A model generated the notes under the pieces. It saw only the letters and a program-made list of their open reading frames with translations, did no database searches and was not told where the DNA came from. The translations under genes were made by a program, and so were the position numbers. 64,000 nucleotides of DNA, from NCBI GenBank assembly GCA_045629005.1, contig JAZQQJ010000079.1, positions 1 through 64,000 of the forward strand, in the 5' to 3' direction. Below, one piece after another: positions 53,541-62,031 of this stretch. Position 1 is the stretch's first letter, and every line of letters begins with the position of its first letter. The stretch comes from RGIG3528 sp045629005 (GTDB taxonomy: Bacteria > Bacillota > Clostridia > Lachnospirales > Lachnospiraceae).

Positions 53541-53682
53541 TTATATAATATGCGATTATCATAATACTAAATTATTGTATTATCGTATTACGGGATTATT
53601 TGAATACGATATTCATATATTATTGGATTACCTGATTATTATATTAGTATATTATCGTATTATCTGATTATTATATTATCAC
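53541..53682. repeat. AT-rich degenerate repeats, possible origin or partition site
   Basis: About 140 bases of almost pure A/T built from ATTAT-type units. CTGATTATTATATTA occurs twice (53632 and 53664), and TATTATCGTATTA occurs twice (53578 and 53650). No gene lies in 53387-53778. Iteron origin, centromere-like site or recombinase accessory sites are all possible. Confidence 0.5.
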
Positions 53683-53694
53683 ATACACCTGACG

Positions 53695-53727
53695 ATCCTG
53701 CCTGTAATGCAGGATATTTTTTATTTT
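53695..53727 (+). terminator. Intrinsic terminator without an upstream plus-strand gene
   Basis: ATCCTGC/GCAGGAT stem and T6. Its presence implies a plus-strand transcript across the AT-rich repeats. Confidence 0.75.
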
Positions 53728-53738
53728 CTTGTCTAAAC

Positions 53739-53746
53739 CTATTTTT
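53739..53746 (+). promoter_or_regulatory. CTATTTTT, variant promoter box
   Basis: One mismatch, 32 bases before the next start. Confidence 0.4.
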
Positions 53747-53778
53747 ACTATATCAATCTATTTAAAGGAGGAATCAAA

Positions 53779-54408
53779 ATGAGCCAGATGTATGGCGTAA
53801 CACTAACTATTAAAGATCTTAATGAACAGGAAGCTTCCGACGCTCTTCGTTGTTACATCAGGGATAATGACGGTAAAGGCGTTAACTTCTCTCTGGAAGA
53901 TTACGCAAAGGAAGGCATAACTCCCGACAGTTTTGACGGGCTTATGAAAATCTTCCTCGGAGGCTGGAAGGAATGCGAATTCGAGAAGTCTGAAAATGCC
54001 GGAGAAATAACATACACAAATGTATTTTACGGCTCATACGGATGGGACAAAGAACTTGTCGCAATGTTCGGTCTTCTTGCTCCGTATATTAGCGAAGGCT
54101 CTACGTTTGAAAGAAGTGGCGATAATTACACCACAGTTCTAAAAGTAGGTCAGGAACACGAAGTTTTTGACGTAACTTATGGTTTCGAATGTAACGATGA
54201 CCTTGCTGATTCTTTTCAGCAGTATATGGAAGAAGAATTTGACCTCGCTTCCGCTGCTCCTCATCTTGTGCGTAATATCATTGATTATGTATTTGCGCAG
54301 CACGAAGATGCGGAGGTTACCGTGGCCGAACTCGCAATGCTTCTTGAAGGCACCGGCGTTGAAGAAGACGACATTATCCGTGAATTAAGAACCAGAAGCA
54401 AGGCCTAA
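53779..54408 (+). CDS. Unknown 209-residue acidic protein
   Basis: Not recognised. Acidic, mixed alpha/beta. It begins MYGVTLTIKDLNEQEA, with aromatic and Gly residues in the middle (FYGSYGWDKELVAMFG). The C-terminal 60 residues are helical. AAGGAGG precedes the ATG. It is a single-gene unit with its own terminator. Confidence 0.75.
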   Translation: MSQMYGVTLTIKDLNEQEASDALRCYIRDNDGKGVNFSLEDYAKEGITPDSFDGLMKIFLGGWKECEFEKSENAGEITYTNVFYGSYGWDKELVAMFGLLAPYISEGSTFERSGDNYTTVLKVGQEHEVFDVTYGFECNDDLADSFQQYMEEEFDLASAAPHLVRNIIDYVFAQHEDAEVTVAELAMLLEGTGVEEDDIIRELRTRSKA

Positions 54409-54420
54409 TAAGCAAAAAAA

Positions 54421-54452
54421 AAACAGGGACACAATGTCCTTGTTTTTTTTTT
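54421..54452 (+). terminator. Intrinsic terminator
   Basis: ACAGGGACA/TGTCCTTGT stem flanked by A8 and T10. Confidence 0.88.
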
Positions 54453-54466
54453 ATTAGCCAAAACAT

Positions 54467-54474
54467 CTATATTC
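54467..54474 (+). promoter_or_regulatory. CTATATTC promoter box
   Basis: 55 bases before the start at 54530. Confidence 0.55.
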
Positions 54475-54529
54475 CAATCGTAATAACGCACCTATACACA
54501 TAAACCCTTTATGAAAGGAGGCCCTAATT

Positions 54530-56326
54530 ATGGCTGATGAAAAAATGCAGGACGTTATAGATTTTGATGACATTAATTACGGAGAACAGCCCGCTGTCAC
54601 CGATACAGTTGACGAGCATTTGCTGGATCATATGGGTTGGCTCGAATCCAGAAACAATGAACTGATGAACGACATTATGGATATCGGCAGTTCAGACATT
54701 TCTAAGCTCTCTCCTGTAGAACTCCTTAATTTAAAGAAGGAAGTTGACGGGATTTTTAACCAGGTCAACTCAATTAACAAGGAGGCAAAGAAGGCTATCG
54801 CTGAAGTAGATGTGCCATCACTGAAAGGTGTCGGCTTCGATGTCTACCAGAAGATGACGCAGGATTACAGCGATTCATATGAAAAATTCTATTCAGAATG
54901 GTTTAAGGTACATCAGAAGGTAAAGGACACTCTCCAACCCTACATTAACCAATATGACGAGAAGAGGACACAGCTCACAAAACAGGAAATAGTTCCTGAG
55001 ACACCTTTGGAAAACGTAATGGAAAACACGGAAGAGGTTCTTAAGACTGCTACGGGTTCGGCTATTTTAGATGCGTTAACCGTAGGTTCCGCATTGACAA
55101 ATCCCACCGAGATTTTGTTGGAAGCCGTAACAGAGCAAGACAAAATTGAGATGGCCGGGGAGAACATCAAGTCTTCCTTTGATGCCATTATGGACGAAGC
55201 AGAAGTTATTTTCTCCAGTGAAGAAGAGCTGAAGCAATCACTTAAAAAAGTCAAAGATGAACCACACAATATCCGGACTCGTTCCGAGATGAATGAAATC
55301 AAGGAATCTGCTCTTGCAAACAACGAGAGTGCGCATGAAGTATCTCATGTGTCTATGTTTTTCAAAGAATTTTGCGCCTCGGTTAAAGCTGACTTTGCGC
55401 AGTCAAAGGTTGCTCAATTCTTTACCGCCCGTAAGGAATTTCTGAATGAATTACAAAAGAAGCATATGTTTGAAGCAAAAATAAAAGACTCTCTGGGTAA
55501 TCTTCAGGAATCCATCAAGTTTTCTAATTACTTCCAGACTCAGGCAAATAAAATAAAAAAGGTCAGGGATATTGAAATTAAAAGGAATATCCGCCCTCTC
55601 GAAAAGGCTTTTGACCGGGCTCGAAAAGAGGCCGCCCTCGGCTCTCCCATTGTTGCATACGACAAAAACGGAAAGAAAATCGGAGAACCCCTCTTCGACG
55701 GCAAACCTCTTCCATTCCCGTATAAATCTGCAGTAGAATGGGCAGAGTCAAAAGAAGGAAAAGAATACATTGATCTTAAGTGTGACAGAAAAGCACAAAA
55801 ATCGGCAATGAACATCAAACAGGCGAAAGAAAGATACGAAGAAGATGCTAAAAGTCCCAACACATATCTCTTCACCATTAAGGAAGCAGCTTCGGAGCGT
55901 GTTGCCCAGGCTATGCTGTATATGGATAAGAATAAGGATTATACGTATCTGCCCGATCTTGAAGGATCTGCCAGAGAATTAAGACTCCCAGGATACACAG
56001 AAAAAGTACCTCCTGCAGTAGATAAGGCTGTTACCGACTATATCCGTGAGCGTAACGCACTGGAACGTACAGTCGATAAAAACGATCCGGTTGAAAAGGC
56101 GAAAGCTGAAGCCCGTCTCGAAACAAGCCTTAACAAAAAACTCGATGCTTTGGGCGACGAATTTGGCGATGCGTTAAGAACAAGACTTAAAACCCTTCGC
56201 CTGATTGAAGAACGGGAACGTCTTGAAAAGGTGAAAAACAACCGTGGCGTAGCCGAAAAGAAAAAGACCATAGAGCGTACTGCAAAAGAAGAAACAGAAC
56301 AAGACTTCGAAAAGCGAGAACGCTAA
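54530..56326 (+). CDS. Unknown 598-residue helical protein
   Basis: Not recognised. Almost entirely charged helix with probable coiled coils at about 60-140, 295-360 and 500-598; the last 60 residues are nearly all Glu/Arg/Lys. A hydrophobic helical stretch (about 175-200, TGSAILDALTVGSALTNP) is too polar for a membrane span. AAAGGAGG precedes the ATG. A structural or scaffold role, possibly in transfer or partition, is a guess. A terminator ends the unit. Confidence 0.75.
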   Translation: MADEKMQDVIDFDDINYGEQPAVTDTVDEHLLDHMGWLESRNNELMNDIMDIGSSDISKLSPVELLNLKKEVDGIFNQVNSINKEAKKAIAEVDVPSLKGVGFDVYQKMTQDYSDSYEKFYSEWFKVHQKVKDTLQPYINQYDEKRTQLTKQEIVPETPLENVMENTEEVLKTATGSAILDALTVGSALTNPTEILLEAVTEQDKIEMAGENIKSSFDAIMDEAEVIFSSEEELKQSLKKVKDEPHNIRTRSEMNEIKESALANNESAHEVSHVSMFFKEFCASVKADFAQSKVAQFFTARKEFLNELQKKHMFEAKIKDSLGNLQESIKFSNYFQTQANKIKKVRDIEIKRNIRPLEKAFDRARKEAALGSPIVAYDKNGKKIGEPLFDGKPLPFPYKSAVEWAESKEGKEYIDLKCDRKAQKSAMNIKQAKERYEEDAKSPNTYLFTIKEAASERVAQAMLYMDKNKDYTYLPDLEGSARELRLPGYTEKVPPAVDKAVTDYIRERNALERTVDKNDPVEKAKAEARLETSLNKKLDALGDEFGDALRTRLKTLRLIEERERLEKVKNNRGVAEKKKTIERTAKEETEQDFEKRER

Positions 56327-56336
56327 ATAAAACCTA

Positions 56337-56367
56337 AAACCTCTCATTTAACATGGGAGGTTTTTTT
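56337..56367 (+). terminator. Intrinsic terminator
   Basis: AACCTCTCAT/ATGGGAGGTT stem and T7. Confidence 0.88.
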
Positions 56368-56381
56368 ATTGAAAAATTTCA

Positions 56382-56420
56382 TATACAAATCTCTATATGA
56401 AAATGTATATCCTATATTGT
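56382..56420 (+). promoter_or_regulatory. Bipartite promoter TATACAAA-N23-CTATATTG
   Basis: TATACAAA 56382-56389 and CTATATTG 56413-56420, spacing one base longer than in the other four. Confidence 0.6.
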
Positions 56421-56478
56421 AGATGTAAAACAAATGTATTACTATATCTTGTATGATTAAAATTATAGGAGAAAAAGA

Positions 56479-56610
56479 ATGCGGGTTTTCATAAATTCAA
56501 CTACCAGAAATTTATGCTCAACAATAATAATTCCGGATACAAAAGCGCTATACGGCTTTTACCCCCGCATTACAAAGAAACACTATGAACAAACTCACTT
56601 CTACACTTGA
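56479..56610 (+). CDS. Small 43-residue ORF overlapping the next gene
   Basis: Has an AGGAG ribosome site (56467-56471) 7 bases before its ATG and a promoter box upstream. It overlaps the 56585 gene, which lacks a ribosome site, by 26 bases in another frame, so translating it would bring ribosomes to the downstream start. The peptide (MRVFINSTTRNLC...) is unrecognised and may serve only for coupling. Confidence 0.55.
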   Translation: MRVFINSTTRNLCSTIIIPDTKALYGFYPRITKKHYEQTHFYT

Positions 56611-57214
56611 TAATTTAACGTGCAATATCTTAGGCTCATTAACAGCCGGGATTAAAAAGCATACACAAAAGAAGCGTCTCGCCAATTATGACGCTAAGTT
56701 AAAGTCGCGAATGGAAGAACCTTTCTATCGTTTATGGGTAGACAGGGTATTAACCTTTAAAAATGGCCGCGAGGCACTTGATTTATGCCGCAAATACGAC
56801 ATTTTTTACGAAGATATTTTTACAAAGGACATTAATTGCGATAAACACATCATTGATGAGGTTTATAACAAAAGCAATAAAGAAATTACCGTATCTCACT
56901 GTACAAGCCTTGATTACAGCCGTATAGTCGCACTCCAAAAAACAAAATTATGGTATATGGAAGACCTTATTGTGCAGTGGCATGGCAATGAAGGTCTCGC
57001 TTTGATTAAAAAGTGTCGTGATACCAATACGTTTCTGCTTGGCTGCGGCGAAAAGTGGGAAAAGCAGTGTGAAGAGAACGGAATTAATCGCCTCTGGATA
57101 GACGAAGCCTCTGACTATATAGATGCCGAAGCTAATGGCGATATGTATATTATGGCAGGATTCCTTAAGGAATATCCCAGAAAAGACATATTGGAAGAAA
57201 ATCAGTATAAATAA
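56585..57214 (+). CDS. Unknown 209-residue protein
   Basis: Not recognised. Basic N-terminus (KKHTQKKRLANYDAK), several Trp and Cys residues, acidic C-terminus. No ribosome site stands before its ATG; translation is probably coupled to the small ORF at 56479. Closed by a bidirectional terminator. Confidence 0.72.
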   Translation: MNKLTSTLDNLTCNILGSLTAGIKKHTQKKRLANYDAKLKSRMEEPFYRLWVDRVLTFKNGREALDLCRKYDIFYEDIFTKDINCDKHIIDEVYNKSNKEITVSHCTSLDYSRIVALQKTKLWYMEDLIVQWHGNEGLALIKKCRDTNTFLLGCGEKWEKQCEENGINRLWIDEASDYIDAEANGDMYIMAGFLKEYPRKDILEENQYK

Positions 57215-57240
57215 CCAATAACAGATAAATGGTATAAAAA

Positions 57241-57272
57241 ATATCAGAGCCATTCCGACTCTGATATTTTTG
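57241..57272. terminator. Bidirectional terminator
   Basis: ATATCAGAG/CTCTGATAT stem with A6 before and T5 after, between convergent genes. Confidence 0.9.
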
Positions 57273-57411
57273 TTGCACGAGAATAATCTTTCTTTGATTT
57301 CATTGTTCTTGTCCCCGTGTTAAATGGAACAAAAACCCTTTGTTTCTTTGCCTGTTCCTTGTATGCCTTTTTGGTCATACTTTTCCGGGCCAGCATATCA
57401 ATTGCTTTCAT
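57244..57411 (-). CDS. Small basic 55-residue protein
   Basis: The start at 57411 (MKAIDMLARKS) has GGAGGTG 4 bases upstream, located inside the end of the preceding gene, with which it overlaps by 14 bases. Rich in Lys/Arg/Ser/Thr. An earlier in-frame ATG at 57468 lacks a ribosome site. It may bind nucleic acid; not recognised. Confidence 0.6.
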   Translation of the reverse strand: MKAIDMLARKSMTKKAYKEQAKKQRVFVPFNTGTRTMKSKKDYSRATKISESEWL

Positions 57412-57706
57412 ACGCACCTCCGTGTGGGTAAAATTCGGAAAAACGTTTGTGAAAACTTTCTCCGTCAATTAATTCCCCTTTCAAAAACAAAAACTTTTGT
57501 GAGACGGTATTTTGCTCACGCTTATACAGAATCTCAACGTCAAAACGCTGATTTACAGGGTCCTCGTGGGTATTATCTTCTATCCTGTATAATTCCGGAT
57601 CCTTAATTCCGTGTGCGTCTGCATAACGGGTTAACTGGCACAAAATATTAGAAAGAGTTGTAACAGGCAACAAGCCATCATGAAAAGATATCACTTGTGT
57701 TTGCAT
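57398..57706 (-). CDS. Unknown 102-residue protein
   Basis: Not recognised. AAGGAGG lies before the ATG at 57706. Mixed alpha/beta; translationally coupled to the 55-residue gene downstream. The 71-base gap to the HipA-like gene has no exact promoter box, so it may belong to the same minus-strand operon. Confidence 0.7.
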   Translation of the reverse strand: MQTQVISFHDGLLPVTTLSNILCQLTRYADAHGIKDPELYRIEDNTHEDPVNQRFDVEILYKREQNTVSQKFLFLKGELIDGESFHKRFSEFYPHGGAYESN

Positions 57707-57777
57707 TATATAATCCTCCTTTATGTTTATATGTATATAAACTAGAAGAATTACACAAAATAATAGTGAACGGTGGT

Positions 57778-58908
57778 TTATCTTGCCAGATCAGATGATT
57801 TAATCTGCAGTTCATTCTGTATCATCTTATTCTTCTGCTTAATGGCCTCAACTAGTTTTTCTTTTTTATTTTGTGAATAATACGGATAACTGTTTATGAC
57901 ACTCATATAATATGTTGATTTTGTAAATTTCAAATCGGATTTCTTGGCCATCTCTGTACAGATCTTAGCCTCAATTCCGCCAAAAAACTTACTGCATGTC
58001 GGTTTCGTCAGATTGGCTGTATTCCAATAAGCATTACCCATATCGTACAGGGGAGCAGGGCCAATATACTTCATGGTGTTTACATCACGGATAAAACCGA
58101 TATTTCCGATATTGCGGTCCTCGTTGCCGGTAATATTATCAATAAATATCATCCATTTAAGGAATTCCTCGGCTCCCTCTATTTCCTGTTTCTCGCACAT
58201 ACGCAACAAATGTGTGTATGAGTTTTCCCCTTCGGCTCTTTTTTCATGTGAATAAAAGTGTGAAGCCGGAACCAGTTCAGTGTCCTGTGTAATAAAATTT
58301 TTCGATTTATTGCACATAATACCATTCTCGGTACAAAGCTCGTAATGAACAACCGGAATCTTTCCCACTAATTCTCCCATAGCGGAGGCCAGAACCTCGT
58401 TTAAAGGGTCCTGTTGGGCGTTCTGACAGCCTGCTTTAATGAGGATGGATGTTTTATCGGCATTCTGTTTCCACCGCTTCCTTAACACCCCGTTTGTCGT
58501 GTAATCAGGGGAATTGGGATTTATCTTTTTCTTCTTGACTCCATAGGGATTGAAAAACATATCACCTATTTCAGTCGGGTATCTGTTCAGGAAGAAATTA
58601 ACCGTCTTCCAACTTTCCCCTTTCTGTTGGATCCAATACTGGTCAGACAAAGACGCATGATTTCCGGTCAGGTATTGGGATTCAAAAACCTGTTCTCCAA
58701 ACATTTTCTTTGCCGTATCAAACCCGTCACGCCTTTCGGGAATACGTCGCATATGTAACCACTTATTTAACATTTCTGTTGTCGGTTCTTTCTGCAGAAA
58801 AACAGGCAAAAGTTCGGGGTTGTCAACTGAGACAACCTCGAACCCGTTTTCAACAATATTCAATGTTAAAACTTTTTGATCTTTTAAAAACAGACTTGGC
58901 ATAGGCAT
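57778..58908 (-). CDS. HipA-like kinase-fold protein
   Basis: A 376-residue protein with HipA/PI3-4-kinase-like features. An N-terminal segment has MRRIPERRDGFD (about 53-64), common in Lachnospiraceae HipA-like genes. A putative ATP lysine is K158 (ILIKAG), the catalytic loop is NEDRNIGN (D264) and the metal-binding motif is LYDMGN (D289). HipA kinases phosphorylate glutamyl-tRNA synthetase, but the phage/ICE subfamily has unknown targets. No HipB-like antitoxin is adjacent; instead it follows a degenerate GGDEF protein by 6 bases, implying one operon. Confidence 0.72.
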   Translation of the reverse strand: MPMPSLFLKDQKVLTLNIVENGFEVVSVDNPELLPVFLQKEPTTEMLNKWLHMRRIPERRDGFDTAKKMFGEQVFESQYLTGNHASLSDQYWIQQKGESWKTVNFFLNRYPTEIGDMFFNPYGVKKKKINPNSPDYTTNGVLRKRWKQNADKTSILIKAGCQNAQQDPLNEVLASAMGELVGKIPVVHYELCTENGIMCNKSKNFITQDTELVPASHFYSHEKRAEGENSYTHLLRMCEKQEIEGAEEFLKWMIFIDNITGNEDRNIGNIGFIRDVNTMKYIGPAPLYDMGNAYWNTANLTKPTCSKFFGGIEAKICTEMAKKSDLKFTKSTYYMSVINSYPYYSQNKKEKLVEAIKQKNKMIQNELQIKSSDLAR

Positions 58909-58914
58909 TTATCC

Positions 58915-60216
58915 TCACGTTAAATTAAGTGCTTGCGCGAGCAGATCCTCGTCGGACACAGGTTCCACTTTCACCTTTTCGGGTTCCTTTGTTTCAACCT
59001 TCGGCTGAACCCACTGTCTTGTATCTGCGTTAATTTCCGTGTCTTTAAATTTCTTCATCTGTCGTTCAACACCTTCGATAACTCCGCTTAAGGTTCTGTA
59101 TTCCACCCCGTCGGCAACACCGAATGTGATGTTGATGTCCTCTTCCTTAAGGGCTTTCTGGATATCCGAAATCATGCCGAATACATCAGCGTATGTGAAC
59201 TCGTTATTTTCAAAAAGCACTGCGAACTGGTCTCCAATAATACGATATACATGTTCCGGGCCAAATCCGGCAGAAAGTTTTTCAGCCACATTCTTTATGC
59301 AAGCATCTCCCGCTTTCTTTCCGTAAAGGTCATTGATACGTTTCATCCCGCAAATTCCGGTGATGGCAAAAATAATTCTGCGAGAATCAACATTTGCAAG
59401 TCTTTCATTTAACGCATTATTATTGTTAACGCCGGTTTTAACGTCTGTGTAGGCCAATCTCTTAAGCTTCTCGATTTCCTCTGAATCAACGCCCTTTGCA
59501 GGACTATTGTCAGTCGTCTGGCTGACCATCTGTGCCTGGGCCTCTTTAGCTGCCTTAAGCTGGGCTTTAACATCGGCAAGTTCTTTTTCAAGTTCAGCAA
59601 TACGTTTGTTTGCATTACTTAATTCGGCCTTAGCGCGTGAATCTTCCTCTTGCGCCTGTGAAGGCTTTGCTGTTTCACGCTGAGTTGCATCAGCCTTAGC
59701 CTTCTTAAGCTGTTCTTCAAGGTTTGTCTTTTCTGCAACAAGATTCTTAACCCGTTCGGACAACTGTTCTTTATTAGCCTTCAACTCATCGTTTTCACAT
59801 TTAACAGCATCACGGTTTTTCGTTGTATTTTCGAGTTCCTGTTTAAGTTTTTCGATTTCTTTTTCGTTTCCCGATGTGTCAGGAGCCCGCTTTGTAGCCC
59901 GTAAATTCTCATTTTCAGCAGCAAGCTGACCATTTCTGTGTGCCAAACTGCTGTTCGTATCAGTTAACTCCTTAATTCGCTTATCTTTTGCCCCAACCTG
60001 GGAAGACATATTATTAAGCTTGTTTTCAAGATCCTTCTTGGAAGAAAGAAGTTTTTCTATTTCTTCTTTCTTTGCTTCCAATCCGGAACCCATATCATTC
60101 TTCAGTTTTTCATTCTCTACCTTTAATTTTTCTACTGACTCTGCAAGAGTAAGTCTTTCGGCCTGAAGATTTGCCATTAATTCCAATACCTGTTCGGGGT
60201 TATTGATCTTTTCCAT
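58915..60216 (-). CDS. Long coiled-coil protein with degenerate GGDEF domain
   Basis: A 433-residue protein. About 240 residues of continuous coiled coil (Glu/Lys/Leu heptads) precede a GGDEF-like domain (about 253-400): AYTDVKTGVNNNNALNERL matches the usual TDxLTGLxNR start and INDLYGKKAGD matches INDxYGHxxGD. The active-site GGDEF reads IGDQF (about 327-331) and the usual metal Asp in the first strand is absent, so it probably makes no cyclic-di-GMP. It may be a structural or nucleotide-sensing partner of the HipA-like protein. Confidence 0.8.
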   Translation of the reverse strand: MEKINNPEQVLELMANLQAERLTLAESVEKLKVENEKLKNDMGSGLEAKKEEIEKLLSSKKDLENKLNNMSSQVGAKDKRIKELTDTNSSLAHRNGQLAAENENLRATKRAPDTSGNEKEIEKLKQELENTTKNRDAVKCENDELKANKEQLSERVKNLVAEKTNLEEQLKKAKADATQRETAKPSQAQEEDSRAKAELSNANKRIAELEKELADVKAQLKAAKEAQAQMVSQTTDNSPAKGVDSEEIEKLKRLAYTDVKTGVNNNNALNERLANVDSRRIIFAITGICGMKRINDLYGKKAGDACIKNVAEKLSAGFGPEHVYRIIGDQFAVLFENNEFTYADVFGMISDIQKALKEEDINITFGVADGVEYRTLSGVIEGVERQMKKFKDTEINADTRQWVQPKVETKEPEKVKVEPVSDEDLLAQALNLT

Positions 60217-60239
60217 TATATTTGCTTTCTCCTTTCCTG

Positions 60240-60692
60240 TTACGCTTTTGGTGCGACTATCATGTCACTGAATAACGTGCGCACAACATTGCCGAGTTCT
60301 TCATATTTGAGAAGTTTTGCAACATATTGCATCATTTCTTTTTCCGCAATATGCGATTTCTGGGCGTTGATAAATTCCTGAATATCACGCAGCATTTGCC
60401 ACCATCGTGAAAATATGTCGGATATGTCATTTATCAGGCTTGTGTTATCCCGCTCAAAATCCATGCCTTTTTCCAACGGGGCGCTCTTAAGCGGCAGTTC
60501 TATGCCAACTTCGCTGTTTTTATCATTAACATCAATGGTTACAGGCTCAAAATTTATATCGCAATCTGCAATACGAACCTTTGCCCTGTAGACACTTTCA
60601 TTGATTCGCTTGATAAAGATGGTGTTCTTACGTTCATCGACATAGTGGCATGTTCCATCAACCAGAAAATTGTTTCTGTCCAATATAAACAT
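60240..60692 (-). CDS. Unknown 150-residue protein
   Basis: Not recognised. Beta-rich first half (MFILDRNNFLVDGTCHYV) and helical second half. The start at 60692 has AAGGAG; a reading from 60746 would begin inside the promoter. First gene of a three-gene operon with the GGDEF-like and HipA-like genes. Confidence 0.72.
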   Translation of the reverse strand: MFILDRNNFLVDGTCHYVDERKNTIFIKRINESVYRAKVRIADCDINFEPVTIDVNDKNSEVGIELPLKSAPLEKGMDFERDNTSLINDISDIFSRWWQMLRDIQEFINAQKSHIAEKEMMQYVAKLLKYEELGNVVRTLFSDMIVAPKA

Positions 60693-60724
60693 ATGAACTC
60701 TCCTTGATTGTTTATTTATAACTT

Positions 60725-60732
60725 TAATATAG
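60725..60732 (-). promoter_or_regulatory. CTATATTA promoter box (minus strand)
   Basis: 32 bases before the start at 60692; the TnpB element ends only about 23 bases upstream of it. Confidence 0.6.
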
Positions 60733-60754
60733 TTTTCCCTATTCAATATAACCG

Positions 60755-60894
60755 GTGAACTACTCGTAAATTGAATTTACGAGCTTCCTGCTTCAGCCAC
60801 TACTGCGCTGGCTACGATATACGCAACACAACGTCTTACACAGTGTCCACAGGCGTATGAGTTTGGGCTATTCCATCCCTACTGTATATTTAGT
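60755..60894 (-). ncRNA. Predicted TnpB guide (omega) RNA region and right end
   Basis: In TnpB elements the guide RNA overlaps the 3' end of tnpB and runs to the right end. Here 140 bases between the tnpB stop and the right-end hairpin contain a CCAGCGCAGTAGTGGCTG fold and other pairings. Inferred from family behaviour. Confidence 0.5.
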
Positions 60895-62031
60895 TTAGGC
60901 TATTTCAGAAAGTAAGCGTAATCCTTCTTTTAGGATATTGGTGGCAGCATTTTGGTCACGGCTCATTATAAGACCACAATCACAACTCATTGTACGTATA
61001 CGTAAGTCTTTCATTTCAGGATGCAGAGTACCGCAACAATGGCACATTTGCGATGACGGAAACCACTTACCTATTTTTATGAGATACTTATTTCTGTCAG
61101 ATAGCTTGTACTCAAGCATAGACAGAAACATACCGTATCCGTTGTCCATTGTGGCTTTACCATTACCAAAACCACGATTCGCCATAGAATGCATATTTAA
61201 GGATTCCACGCAAACAACATCGTACTGATTGGCTATCTCAGTAGATATCTTATGCAGGTTATCCAATCGCTGATTGGCGATATGTCTGTGGATTCTATTG
61301 ACTTTGCGAAGCTGCTTTATGTAGTTGTTAGATTTGTTCTCATGCTTTTTAGAACCTTGCATACGGGACAGTTTACGCTGTGCTTTAGCAAGCTTGTCAT
61401 GGCTCTCACGATAATATTTATGGTTAGTGCCAATATCACCATGGTTGTCTACGTACAAGCCATCAGAAGCATAATCTAATCCGATAGCATTTGTTATATT
61501 CGGTACGTAAGGATTTACAACATTATCAAACTCAAAAAGAACAGAAACGTAATATTTGCCGTCAGATTCCTGAGATACAGTAACGGATTTGATAACCCAA
61601 CTACTGTCAGGTACACGATGGATAACAACTTTTACCTTACCAATCTTTGGCAGTTTGATATATTTGTTATCTATAATGGCAACTGTACCCTTTTGATTGT
61701 TTGTAGTATATGACTTGCGACTATGCTTTGCAGATTTGAACTTAGGGAAACCGGTATTCTTTTTATGAGTTTTGTCAAAACAGTTCTTTAAGGCACTTTG
61801 CAAATGCAACTGCACGTTGGCAAGTGCCAGACTGTCCACTTCTCTAAGGAACGGATAGTCTGTTTTGTACATGGCAGGAGTATGGTTTCCAAAGGACTTG
61901 GTTTCCTCGTAAGATTTTATCTTATCAGCGAGCATAAGATTATAGACCTTACGGCAACAGCCAAAGGTTTTGGCAAACATAATATTCTGTTTGGTTGTAG
62001 GGTAAACCCTGTATTTTATCGCTCTATTCAT
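60895..62031 (-). CDS. tnpB: TnpB (IS200/IS605 OrfB) RNA-guided nuclease
   Basis: A 378-residue TnpB. RuvC residues D186 (IGLDYASDG), E276 (VVCVESLNM) and D359 (SRDQNAATNIL) are all present, as is the zinc finger C330-x2-C333 ... C350-x-C352. TnpB cuts DNA guided by the element's right-end RNA. The start at 62031 (MNRAIKYRVYP) matches the family; an ATG 15 bases earlier is possible. Length is normal, so it appears intact. No TnpA is present. Confidence 0.92.
   Translation of the reverse strand: MNRAIKYRVYPTTKQNIMFAKTFGCCRKVYNLMLADKIKSYEETKSFGNHTPAMYKTDYPFLREVDSLALANVQLHLQSALKNCFDKTHKKNTGFPKFKSAKHSRKSYTTNNQKGTVAIIDNKYIKLPKIGKVKVVIHRVPDSSWVIKSVTVSQESDGKYYVSVLFEFDNVVNPYVPNITNAIGLDYASDGLYVDNHGDIGTNHKYYRESHDKLAKAQRKLSRMQGSKKHENKSNNYIKQLRKVNRIHRHIANQRLDNLHKISTEIANQYDVVCVESLNMHSMANRGFGNGKATMDNGYGMFLSMLEYKLSDRNKYLIKIGKWFPSSQMCHCCGTLHPEMKDLRIRTMSCDCGLIMSRDQNAATNILKEGLRLLSEIA

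Noticed and set aside
53541..53682. AT-rich repeats as a CRISPR array
   Set aside because: Repeats are short, degenerate and not regularly spaced, and no cas genes are near.
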